Below are positions 13,994 through 21,070 of a stretch of 39,961 nt of DNA, piece by piece. Position 1 is the first letter of the stretch. Each line of letters starts with the position of its first letter. The position numbers and the translations under genes were made by a program. The DNA lies in contig JACPIH010000021.1 in NCBI GenBank assembly GCA_016188155.1, forward strand, positions 1 to 39,961, written 5' to 3'. Below the pieces are notes generated by a model. The model worked only from the letters and a program-made list of their open reading frames with translations, was not told the DNA's origin and ran no database searches. The DNA comes from Candidatus Woesearchaeota archaeon. Lineage in GTDB: Archaea > Nanobdellota > Nanobdellia > Woesearchaeales > UBA10216.

Positions 13994-15658
13994 ATGACTT
14001 ATTCCCAGTTTTATGATGTTGGCATTGCGGTGGCAGCAGCCACCATACTGGCGGTTATTTTCAACCTGCTTAAGCAGCCAACAATCCTTGGCTATATAGT
14101 TGCAGGGCTGCTCATAGGCCCGGTGCTTGGCATTGTAAAGGACACGGCGGTGCTGGGCAACTTCTCTGAGCTGGGCATAGCCTTGCTGCTGTTCATAATA
14201 GGTATTGAGCTTGACATAAAGCGAATAAAGCAGCTTGGGCTCTCCTCGTTAGGTGTAGGATTCCTGCAGGTTTTAGCCACAGCAGTCATCAGCTATTTCC
14301 TGGCCACCATGGTGGGGTTCTCGCCCTTGCAAGCGATTTATGTCGGCCTGATCGTCACGTTCTCAAGCACAATGGTTGTAATCAAGCTCCTTTCTGACAA
14401 GAACGAGCTTGATTCCCTGCATGGCGAGCTGGTTCTTGGCATACTCATAGTGCAGGACCTCTTGGCTGTATTTGCGATGGCACTTCTTGGCACGATAAGC
14501 AACTTCACTCCTGCAGCAATAGGCGCGGTTGTGGGGAGAGGCGCCGTGCTCATCCTTAGCGCAATCGCAGCAGGCTACCTCCTGAATAAAGTCATGAAAT
14601 ACGCAGTGCGCTCAAAAGAGCTTCTGTTCATATTTGCGCTGTCAGTCTGCATGGTATTCGCAGCATGGGCAGCATTCCTTGATTACTCGCTTGCCATTGG
14701 TGCATTCGTTGCAGGCATAATACTTGGCAACACGCAGTACAATTATGAGGTGGCTGGCAAGGTAAAGCCTCTCAGAGATTTTTTCCTGACTCTCTTCTTT
14801 GTCAGCCTTGGGATGCAAATCACGCTCAGCAACTCAAACGGCCTGCTTGCCAAGACAGCTGCAGCAGCCCTTATGGTAGTCGTGCTCAAACCAGTAATAA
14901 CCTTCCTTATTACAAAAGCGTTCAGGTTCGGCAACAGGACTGCGCTTCTGGCATCAGCCCAGCTTGGGCAAGTAAGCGAGTTCTCGCTCATAATTGTGGC
15001 GGGGGGAATCTCACTTGGCCACATTGGCAAAGAGTTTTTCTCGATAACAGCCTTGCTGACAATGGCCACTTTTGCATTGACAGCGTATGTGATAAAATTT
15101 GACAACGCCATATACTCAACGCTTAGCCCTTTCATGAGAGTGTTTGAAAGGCTTTCAGCAAAGGAGGAGCACCTCAACAACCTGCCTAAAAAGCTGAAGG
15201 GGCACATTATAGTCTTTGGCGTGTATAAAATGGGTGGCAAGCTGATACAGCTTCTGAGGCAGAAAAAGAAGAAAATTGTCGTGCTGGACTACAACCCCGA
15301 AAAGATAAGAGGCCTGATAAAGGAAGGCGTTAGCTGCATCTGCTCAGACATGGGCAACTGGGACATAGACGAGATGCTCGAGTACAGGGCTGCAAAAGCC
15401 ATTATTTCTACTGTTAGGGACAAGGACAACAACATTGCGCTTATGAGGCGAATAAGGGCGTCAGGCTCCAAGGCCGCCATAATCGTTGCAGCCTTTTCCG
15501 AAGAAGAGGCAGCTGAGCTCTACAAGAAAGGCGCAGACTACGTTGTGCTGCCGGACCAGATGGCAGGGGAACACATAGTATCTGACTTGATAGGAAAAAA
15601 GACTTCAGATTTGAGGAAGCTTGCCAAAAGCAACGTGAAAAGGCCGGGAATAAGATAA
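13994..15658 (+). CDS. CPA2 cation:proton antiporter with C-terminal RCK_N domain (KefB/TrkA-type)
   Basis: A 554-residue membrane protein. Residues 1-380 form a 12-13 segment antiporter domain with family stretches (LKQPTILGYIVAGLLIGP, LGIALLLFIIGIEL, SSTMVVIKLLSDK, LVLGILIVQDLLAV, SLAIGAFVAGIILG, ASAQLGQVSEFSLI). A Rossmann-type RCK_N/TrkA_N domain follows (HIIVFGVYKMGGKLIQLL, then VVLDYNPEKI, CSDMGNWDI and AIISTVRD). Role: K+ or Na+ exchange for protons with nucleotide gating. The dinucleotide loop is GVYKMGG rather than GxGxxG. The frame extends to ATG 13970, but ATG 13994, with GAGG six bases upstream, gives the family-like start TYSQFYDVGIAVAAA. Confidence 0.93.
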   Translation: MTYSQFYDVGIAVAAATILAVIFNLLKQPTILGYIVAGLLIGPVLGIVKDTAVLGNFSELGIALLLFIIGIELDIKRIKQLGLSSLGVGFLQVLATAVISYFLATMVGFSPLQAIYVGLIVTFSSTMVVIKLLSDKNELDSLHGELVLGILIVQDLLAVFAMALLGTISNFTPAAIGAVVGRGAVLILSAIAAGYLLNKVMKYAVRSKELLFIFALSVCMVFAAWAAFLDYSLAIGAFVAGIILGNTQYNYEVAGKVKPLRDFFLTLFFVSLGMQITLSNSNGLLAKTAAAALMVVVLKPVITFLITKAFRFGNRTALLASAQLGQVSEFSLIIVAGGISLGHIGKEFFSITALLTMATFALTAYVIKFDNAIYSTLSPFMRVFERLSAKEEHLNNLPKKLKGHIIVFGVYKMGGKLIQLLRQKKKKIVVLDYNPEKIRGLIKEGVSCICSDMGNWDIDEMLEYRAAKAIISTVRDKDNNIALMRRIRASGSKAAIIVAAFSEEEAAELYKKGADYVVLPDQMAGEHIVSDLIGKKTSDLRKLAKSNVKRPGIR

Positions 15659-15709
15659 ATTAATAAACGCTGCAGTCAAAAAGAGTTGTAAGTGCTCTTG
15701 AGGATTATG

Positions 15710-16450
15710 ATGGATGTTTTTGAAGCAATAAGGAACAGGAGAAGCATAAGAAAGTACCTTGACCTGCCAGTGGAATGGGACAAGGTCGGGAGCGTCCTTG
15801 AGGCGGGAAGGCTTGCTCCCTCATCCGGAAACCTGCAGGCCTGGAAATTTGTTGTCGTAAGGGACTTGAAGAAAAGGAAGGCCCTTGCGGAGGCAGCAGC
15901 CCAGCAGTTCTGGATGGAGCAGGCGCCAGTGCACATCGTGATTGTTGGAGTGTTTAACAAGCACCAGCGGTTTTTTGGCGACAGGGGGAAGGACCTTTAC
16001 GTGATACAGGACTGTGCCATGGCGGCAATGCAGATGATGATAGCAGCAACCGCATTGGGGCTGGGAAGCTGCTTTGTCAGCGCGATAAATGAGGAAAGGG
16101 CTGGAAGCACAATCCTGATAAGGGGAGGCGCAAGGCCAATGGGCATACTAACGCTTGGCTACGCTGCAGAAACGCCAAAGATGCCGTTAAGGTACAGGCT
16201 CGAAAACATTTCTTATCTTGAGGTTGACGCAGGGCTGGCTTATGTCCACGGCTACACGCCAGGAAGGATTGCCGACTTTGACTCCTCAGTAGGCAACTGG
16301 AGGTTTGCGCAGCGAGGCATAAGCTATGTCAAGCAGGCAGCGGAAGACATCGACAAGGCAACCAAGGAAAAGAGGAAAGGGCTCCTTCAGAAGCTTGTTG
16401 AAAAGGCAAAGCCAAAAGAGAAGCAAAAGGAAGAAAAGCACCGCAAGTGA
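15710..16450 (+). CDS. Nitroreductase-family flavoprotein
   Basis: A 246-residue FMN-dependent oxidoreductase. The FMN-binding start DVFEAIRNRRSIRKYL is classic, followed by LEAGRLAPSSGNLQAWKFVVV, the central DCAMAAMQMMIAATALGLGSC (split as DCAMAAMQMM and ATALGLGSC) and MGILTLGYAAETP. A lysine-rich tail (about 210-246) is longer than usual. The substrate is unknown; members reduce nitro compounds, quinones or flavins. ATG 15710 is chosen because GAGG lies just upstream and it begins the conserved region; an in-frame GTG at 15692 and ATG at 15707 also exist. It lies 50 bases after the antiporter. Confidence 0.88.
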   Translation: MDVFEAIRNRRSIRKYLDLPVEWDKVGSVLEAGRLAPSSGNLQAWKFVVVRDLKKRKALAEAAAQQFWMEQAPVHIVIVGVFNKHQRFFGDRGKDLYVIQDCAMAAMQMMIAATALGLGSCFVSAINEERAGSTILIRGGARPMGILTLGYAAETPKMPLRYRLENISYLEVDAGLAYVHGYTPGRIADFDSSVGNWRFAQRGISYVKQAAEDIDKATKEKRKGLLQKLVEKAKPKEKQKEEKHRK

Positions 16451-16471
16451 AAGCAACGAAAAGCCAACAGC

Positions 16472-18103
16472 TCAAAGCCCGCTTCCAGGCCCGATTTCTC
16501 CCCTCATTACATTTTCCCCTTCCTGCTGCATGGCACGCTCTCTTCTCCCTTTAATAAATGAGAAGATTACTATGAAAAAAACTATGACGGCAACAACAAT
16601 CACCGCTGCCCTGAACTGAGACTTAACAGGCTGCTGCGGCTGCTCGGCTTTTGGCTGTATGGCTGCCGGCTGAGTAACCTGAGGCTCTACTGGCGCGTTG
16701 CTCTCAGAAGCAACTTTTTGTTCTTCCTCTGTCTTCTGCTCTGGCTTAGAAGAGGAGTTTAGCGGCAATGAAGATACTGCTGCCAGTGCCTGCCCGTATT
16801 GGGTGTAATAAAGGATTGTGCCTGTGTGATTCCCGGTGCCGGCAGAGCCAAGGGCAAGTTCAAAGCTTGCGTGGCTGAGGCTGCTGATGCTGTCAGCATG
16901 CAATGCCTGGCCATTAGAGCCTGAAAAGGCACTGGAAACAATAGAGACGTTATAAATCGGAAGATGGGAAGGGTTAACAACGTCTATTGATGCGGTCATG
17001 GTTTGGCTGTCGAACTTAATAAGACGAATGTAAGGCCTCGCAAGGGTGACGTTAACAGGGAAATAAGCCGCGATTTTCTGCCTCAAATCATTATATAGCC
17101 ACGTTGCATTGCCCTCAATGAGGAAAACACCGGCATTATTGGCTTCGGCGCTGACTTTTATCTCAATACTACCGTTGAGTTTTGTAAACGCATCACCGTA
17201 AAGTACCTTAAGCCCGCTCTTGTCAGCCTCGGTTAGGGCAATCTTGCCAACAGAAATGACCTTGATGCCCTTTGGGATAAATGCATTAAAAATAAGTGAC
17301 TCAACCTCATCACTTGAGGAAAGCAGCAGGCTGATGTTTAACTTTTCCCCCAGAGGCATCTCCTGAGGATAGGCCGTGCTTATTGTTATAGGAAGAGCCT
17401 TGACCGTGAGACTGGATGGCACTTCTACCCTCTCCCTATTTATTGAATCAAACTCAGCAGTTGAAACCAAGGAATAAGTGCCAGGGCTTGCCGGGACAAC
17501 CCTGTAGTTGCAGCGCTTAACCTGCCCAGAGTCCAAGTCCACAATCATGCTTAGGGTGTTGCTGTGGGAGAGCTGGCATGGCTGGTCAGGAAGCTCAACA
17601 ATCCTGAGCTCAGGAGGTATTTTTTCTGAAAAATAGGCAGTTCCCGTTGCTGAACCAGTATTGCTAACATTTACGTATACTGTTGTTCCCTCCCCGACAT
17701 CAACAGACTGCTTTTCAATGAGCTTTGCAATCTTCATGTCAGGGGCAAACAGCGTCAACTTGACGCTAAACTCATAAACCACCCTGTCAGGCAGCGTGTA
17801 ATTATAACCCTTGAACTTTGCCCCATTATAGCAGCCCCGGAACTTTTTTCCATTCGAACAGCTGTTGTTTTCAACAACAAAGCTCTCACCAGGCAGGTCC
17901 ATTACAATCTTGTCCAGAGGGGGGGCGGAGACGATACTGAATACATCCCCTGTTGAGGTCGTATACCCGGAGCCGGCAAGAACCTGGCCGTCAAAGACAG
18001 TGGTGTCAGCAGCCAAAATGCCCTCTGCAAAAATAGAGAAAGCCATAACCGCTGCTACGGCAAGGACAAGCCTGCCAAACAACACACTCTTTTTACTATG
18101 CAT
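16472..18103 (-). CDS. Secreted, C-terminally anchored surface protein
   Basis: A 543-residue protein with a signal peptide (basic HSKK, hydrophobic core about residues 11-29, likely cleavage after EGILA). The extracellular region is beta-rich and DUF11/CARDB-like (VYVNVSNTGSATGTAYFSEK, then PPELRIVE). A Glu/Pro/Gln-rich stalk follows (about 455-497), then a single TM helix (about 500-520) and a basic cytoplasmic tail (KGRRER). It is probably a cell-envelope protein or adhesin, but the binding partner is unknown. It is convergent with the nitroreductase gene. Several NxS/T sites in the ectodomain could be glycosylated. Confidence 0.72.
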   Translation of the reverse strand: MHSKKSVLFGRLVLAVAAVMAFSIFAEGILAADTTVFDGQVLAGSGYTTSTGDVFSIVSAPPLDKIVMDLPGESFVVENNSCSNGKKFRGCYNGAKFKGYNYTLPDRVVYEFSVKLTLFAPDMKIAKLIEKQSVDVGEGTTVYVNVSNTGSATGTAYFSEKIPPELRIVELPDQPCQLSHSNTLSMIVDLDSGQVKRCNYRVVPASPGTYSLVSTAEFDSINRERVEVPSSLTVKALPITISTAYPQEMPLGEKLNISLLLSSSDEVESLIFNAFIPKGIKVISVGKIALTEADKSGLKVLYGDAFTKLNGSIEIKVSAEANNAGVFLIEGNATWLYNDLRQKIAAYFPVNVTLARPYIRLIKFDSQTMTASIDVVNPSHLPIYNVSIVSSAFSGSNGQALHADSISSLSHASFELALGSAGTGNHTGTILYYTQYGQALAAVSSLPLNSSSKPEQKTEEEQKVASESNAPVEPQVTQPAAIQPKAEQPQQPVKSQFRAAVIVVAVIVFFIVIFSFIKGRRERAMQQEGENVMRGEIGPGSGL

Positions 18104-18214
18104 GCCACAACCAGTATAAGAGGGGTATTTTTATCTTTTGCTTTTGGCAGCAAGGGTCTCTTCGCTAACAGGCTCAACAAGCTCGGACATTGCCTTCAAG
18201 CCCTAGCCAGAATG

Positions 18215-18874
18215 TCAGAACTCACCAAGCTTCTTCTGCCACTTGCCATCAGCCTTCTTCCTGTAAGGGGCCCAGCTTTTCCTGAAAATATCCGGATAAA
18301 CCTCAAAGTACTTGTCAAAAAACTCAATCGTCTTCGGATCAGTGAGGTAGCCGCTGCCGAAGTCCTCAACAACCACTTTCTTAATCTTTTCTATTTCCTC
18401 ATCCCTGGTAACTTTCGCTAGTATTGAAGCGGCAGAGCACTCAACATGGTTAACGTCAGCCTTGTGCTCAACAACGGCCTCAACCTTCTTGTTATCAAGC
18501 AGCTTCATAAGGTATTTCTTGTAGTTAACAACGTTGTTGCTGGGGCTGTCGATGATGATTTTTTCAGGATTCAGGGAATTGATAATCTCTGCTGACTTGT
18601 GCGCCTCAAGCCAGTTGAGGTTCATGCCGTCATCAGACTTAACAGAAGCATCAATCTCGGCGGGGCTTATAATGACGATTTTGTAATCTTTGACAATCCT
18701 GACTATCTTGCCAAACAGCTGCTCCCGCTGCTTTGGAGTTAAAAGCTTGGAATCCTTAGTGCCAATCTTTTTCAACTCGGTTGCACCGGCTTCATCAGTC
18801 AGCACGCCGCACATCACCATCGGGCCGATGACCGGGCCGCGACCGGCTTCGTCAATGCCGCACACCAAAACCAT
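18215..18874 (-). CDS. rnhB: Ribonuclease HII
   Basis: A 219-residue endonuclease that cuts RNA in RNA-DNA hybrids and at misincorporated ribonucleotides. Metal-binding residues sit in GIDEAGRGPVIGPMV (D8, E9), in IIIDSPSNN and in ECSAASILAKVTRDEE, the archaeal/eukaryotic type pattern. The reading frame extends 5' into the initiator tRNA gene, but ATG 18874 (MVLVCGIDEAGRG) is the family-consistent start, leaving 62 bases to the tRNA 3' end. It could be co-transcribed with the tRNA upstream. The downstream 110 bases hold no convincing gene. Confidence 0.95.
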   Translation of the reverse strand: MVLVCGIDEAGRGPVIGPMVMCGVLTDEAGATELKKIGTKDSKLLTPKQREQLFGKIVRIVKDYKIVIISPAEIDASVKSDDGMNLNWLEAHKSAEIINSLNPEKIIIDSPSNNVVNYKKYLMKLLDNKKVEAVVEHKADVNHVECSAASILAKVTRDEEIEKIKKVVVEDFGSGYLTDPKTIEFFDKYFEVYPDIFRKSWAPYRKKADGKWQKKLGEF

Positions 18875-18936
18875 GACGCAACAATCGTGGTTGCTGTTTT
18901 TAATGTTGACGGTTTTGCAAAAGAAAGTGAAAATAT

Positions 18937-19085
18937 AGCGGGGGTAAGATTTGAACTTACGACTTCCACCCCAGACGGCTTTTAACCCTCTGGCGTCTGT
19001 GGGTCTCCCAACCAAAAGTGGTTATGAGCCTTCCGAAGCAGCAGGTCTCTGCTACACCGGGCACTCCTGGCTGCCCTACCCCGCT
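18937..19085 (-). tRNA. Initiator tRNA-Met (CAU) with three predicted introns
   Basis: The 149-base gene begins AGCGGGG and ends CCCCGCT (acceptor, minus strand), has the archaeal initiator D-arm sequence AGCCAGGAGT between GGGC and GCCC, anticodon loop CTCATAA, and T-arm GTAAG TTCAAAT CTTAC. Removing three segments gives a 74-base tRNA with anticodon stem GTGGG/CCCAC and variable loop AGGTC. Intron 1, 19054-19031 (24 nt), interrupts the anticodon stem between positions 29 and 30. Intron 2, 19022-19005 (18 nt), lies at canonical 37/38. Intron 3, 18996-18964 (33 nt), lies in the variable loop. Each cut fits a bulge-helix-bulge: CCGG:TCGG with bulges TGT and AAG; CTCA:TGGG with TAA and AGA; CCAC:GTGG with AGA and AAG. 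No CCA is encoded. Confidence 0.9.
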
Positions 19086-19110
19086 ATGCCTTTGAGGTTT
19101 TGTCCAAACG

Positions 19111-19118
19111 TTTATAAA
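19111..19118. promoter_or_regulatory. Palindromic bidirectional TATA box, tRNA-iMet / EamA gene
   Basis: TTTATAAA reads identically on both strands. It is 26 nt from the tRNA 5' end (19085, minus) and 24 nt from ATG 19142 (plus), and is the only AT-rich box in the gap. Confidence 0.6.
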
Positions 19119-19141
19119 GGTTTAGGAAACAAATTGCAGCC

Positions 19142-20044
19142 ATGGTCCTGCCTGAATTGCTGCAGTCAAAAACCGCTGAACTTATGGCAGTAGCCTCTGC
19201 AGCACTCTTTCCGCTCGGGCTGATTTTTCTCAAAAAGGGTTACGACCACTCCACTCCGCTTTACGGAACGCTAATTGTCACGGCAATTAATGCGGTCTTG
19301 TTGTGGCTTTTTGCACTGCTTTTTTCGTCCCTGCCGATAACTGTAATATTCTCATCTGCAGTAATATTCTTCATAATCGCTGGTGCAATCGGCCACGGCA
19401 TAGCCAGGCTGCTGCAATTTACAGGCGTTGACAAGGTTGGACCGGCAAGAAACACAATAGCATTAGCGACTTCAGCGCTGTTTGGGGCAGTAATAGCCAT
19501 ACTTTTTAGGGGAGAAAAGTGGACCCTGCCAATATTTTTAGGAACGATGGCAATAGTTGGAGGAATAGCTGTTCTAGCCAGGGAGAGCAAGAAGACAAAA
19601 TGGAATCCTGCCTACCTTGCTTTGCCAATAACCGCAGCATTTCTTTACGGAATCATGACCAACATCTACAAAGTGGGGCTTGAGAAAATACCTGATGCTG
19701 CAATAGGGGCAGCTGTGGGTCTAACTGCAGCGTTATTTACGCTTACGGTTGTGGCTGCTGCATCAGCAGTGAAAGGACCTGGCAGAATCAAAATTCCCAG
19801 CTTAGGAAAAGCAATGCCATTGTTCCTGGCAGCAGGCATCATAAACAGCCTGGGATTGATTCTCAACTTTGAAGCCATAAAGCTTGGCGATGTTACGGTT
19901 GTTTTTCCGCTGATAAGCGCGCAGCCGTTATTTGCAACGGTTTTTGGGCATTTATTTTTACGTCAGACTGAAAGAATAAGCTGGCACGTAGTTCTTGGAG
20001 CAGTTATCGTTGTGGCTGGTATTGTCATGATTACGGCGTTTTAG
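19142..20044 (+). CDS. EamA/DMT-family permease
   Basis: A 300-residue integral membrane protein with about ten hydrophobic helices in two repeats, ending with the DMT-type LGDVTVVFPLISAQPLFATV and VVLGAVIVVAGIVMI. DMT permeases export or import small metabolites such as amino acids or nucleotide sugars; the substrate is not predictable here. The transcript is probably leaderless because the ATG sits 24 nt from the TATA box shared with the divergent initiator tRNA. A second EamA-type permease lies at 24414-25307 and is not closely similar. Confidence 0.88.
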   Translation: MVLPELLQSKTAELMAVASAALFPLGLIFLKKGYDHSTPLYGTLIVTAINAVLLWLFALLFSSLPITVIFSSAVIFFIIAGAIGHGIARLLQFTGVDKVGPARNTIALATSALFGAVIAILFRGEKWTLPIFLGTMAIVGGIAVLARESKKTKWNPAYLALPITAAFLYGIMTNIYKVGLEKIPDAAIGAAVGLTAALFTLTVVAAASAVKGPGRIKIPSLGKAMPLFLAAGIINSLGLILNFEAIKLGDVTVVFPLISAQPLFATVFGHLFLRQTERISWHVVLGAVIVVAGIVMITAF

Positions 20045-20052
20045 CCCAAAAC

Positions 20053-20060
20053 CTTTAAAA
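20053..20060 (+). promoter_or_regulatory. TATA-like box upstream of the tRNA-Ser leader
   Basis: CTTTAAAA, 90 bases before the tRNA-Ser 5' end. No better TATA element lies closer to the tRNA, which suggests a transcript starting near 20085 with a 5' leader of about 65 nt. Confidence 0.35.
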
Positions 20061-20077
20061 GCCCCCCGAATATTCGC

Positions 20078-20148
20078 AGGGTTGATAAGGGCGTGCACAG
20101 CCTTATCGGCTCGTAAGGGTTGATAAGGGATGCCGCAGCGGCCCTTAT
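20078..20148 (+). other. Tandem hairpins forming the 5' leader of tRNA-Ser
   Basis: The 14-base sequence AGGGTTGATAAGGG occurs at 20078 and again at 20116. Each copy starts a hairpin: GATAAGG (20084) pairs with CCTTATC (20101-20107), and ATAAGGG (20123) pairs with CCCTTAT (20142-20148), the latter strengthened by an inner GCCG/CGGC pairing. The second hairpin ends one base before the mature tRNA-Ser. Function is unknown; it could be a processing signal, a fused small RNA or a transcription terminator of the preceding EamA gene. Confidence 0.5.
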
Positions 20149-20149
20149 T

Positions 20150-20274
20150 GCCGCGGTCGCGTAGCCTGGTATCGCGGTGGATTGCTAAAAACCTCGTGTT
20201 TTTCAGAGACCTACGATACCACACAGAAATTCACTGTCCGAAAGGACTCGGGGGTTCAAATCCCTCCCGCGGCG
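20150..20274 (+). tRNA. tRNA-Ser (GCU) with one intron
   Basis: Acceptor GCCGCGG pairs with CCGCGGC, discriminator G. D-loop is AGCCTGGTA, anticodon stem GTGGA/TTCAC, loop TTGCTAA with anticodon GCU, a class II variable arm containing GTCC GAAA GGAC, and T-arm GGGGG TTCAAAT CCCTC. Removing 41 bases (20188-20228) at the canonical 37/38 position gives 84 bases. The bulge-helix-bulge is relaxed (three of four central pairs). The intron has a hairpin AAAAAC/GTTTTT and an eight-base stretch, CGATACCA, exactly complementary to TGGTATCG in the D-arm. CCA is not encoded. Confidence 0.9.
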
Positions 20275-20302
20275 CTTATTATTTTTGGATGAGGTGGTGA
20301 TT

Positions 20303-20455
20303 ATGATGAGGTATGTATGCACAGGCACATGCGGCGGCTCAGTAAGCGAGGAAGAGTTCAAGAAAGGCAAGAACAAGTGCGCAACGAAAGGCTGCCCTAG
20401 GCATGGGAAGCCGCTTGTGAGAAAGGAAGAAGAGCAAGAGTCAGGCAGCCGTTAG
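20303..20455 (+). CDS. Small cysteine-rich putative zinc-binding protein, 50 residues
   Basis: The product starts MMRYVCTGTCGGSVSEEEF and continues KKGKNKCATKGCPRHGKPL. Four cysteines in two pairs (CTGTC and CATKGC) plus a histidine indicate a compact zinc-binding fold. Similar small proteins occur in DPANN archaea in my recollection, without known function. A good ribosome-binding site (GAGGTG) precedes ATG 20303, and the next codon is another ATG. It lies 28 bases after tRNA-Ser and may share its transcript. Confidence 0.75.
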   Translation: MMRYVCTGTCGGSVSEEEFKKGKNKCATKGCPRHGKPLVRKEEEQESGSR

Positions 20456-20512
20456 TGAATTTCTTTTTTACTGCAGCAAAGGTTAATAAGCAGCAGAGGT
20501 CTCCTAATTTAC

Positions 20513-21028
20513 ATGATGACGAATGGCTTGGAAGCTGCTATACAAGCTGCTGGAGGCAGGGCAAAGAGTGAGCTTGGCCGCCTAAAAATAGTTATGCAGA
20601 AAGTGCAAGGTCAACCGGTTGAGCAGTGGAGCCTTGCAGCTGTTGTGAGCATTCTTAATTCTGCCGTAACGTTCCTGGGAGAAACACACCTAATCACTAA
20701 ACTTGGAACTCAGGCAGCAGCTGACGAGATAATGTCCAAACTAAAAACCGGCTGGATAGACGCTTTGGAGTATGTCATTCAAACCGGCTGGCTGAATGAG
20801 GAAATAACGGCTGTTGACAGGGAAAGATTAATACAGGCAAAGAAGTTCTACGAAGAATTTCTCGGGAACTACAGCACAATTGGCCAAGTGGCGGAAGCCA
20901 TAAGAAAGAGGGAGCTGCCTCCCATAATGGTCGCGGACGCTGCCCCGACTGCCTACCTGCACGCTCCTGTCAGAAACGCCATAGAAGAAACGTACGGCTT
21001 AAAGACCCTTGAACGTCCACGGCGCTAA
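20513..21028 (+). CDS. Hypothetical protein of the 20.5-23.2 kb cassette, 171 residues
   Basis: Not recognised. A mostly helical soluble protein with the segments LGRLKIVMQKVQ, AAVVSILNSAVTFLGETHLI and RLIQAKKFYEEFLGNYSTIG. It has no cysteines, signal peptide or TM helix. TTAATAAG about 23-26 nt upstream suits a leaderless start at ATG 20513 or 20516. It precedes two further unrecognised genes on the same strand, and its end is 42 bases from the next start, which has its own TATA box. Confidence 0.6.
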   Translation: MMTNGLEAAIQAAGGRAKSELGRLKIVMQKVQGQPVEQWSLAAVVSILNSAVTFLGETHLITKLGTQAAADEIMSKLKTGWIDALEYVIQTGWLNEEITAVDRERLIQAKKFYEEFLGNYSTIGQVAEAIRKRELPPIMVADAAPTAYLHAPVRNAIEETYGLKTLERPRR

Positions 21029-21039
21029 GCCTAGAAAGG

Positions 21040-21047
21040 TATTTAAA
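21040..21047 (+). promoter_or_regulatory. TATA-like box of the 543-residue hypothetical gene
   Basis: TATTTAAA, 24 nt before ATG 21071, predicts a leaderless two-gene transcript covering 21071-23187. Confidence 0.45.
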
Positions 21048-21070
21048 ACTAGCCAGATTCACTTTTTCTT

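Noticed and set aside
18131-18190. A 19-codon minus-strand frame (MSELVEPVSEETLAAKSKR) between rnhB and the surface-protein gene
   Set aside because: Too short to support as a gene, with no ribosome-binding site or recognisable homology; probably untranslated or a remnant.
18874-19015. Longer rnhB start extending into the tRNA gene
   Set aside because: The extension would be encoded by the initiator tRNA and lies before the family-conserved MVLVCGIDEAGRG start.
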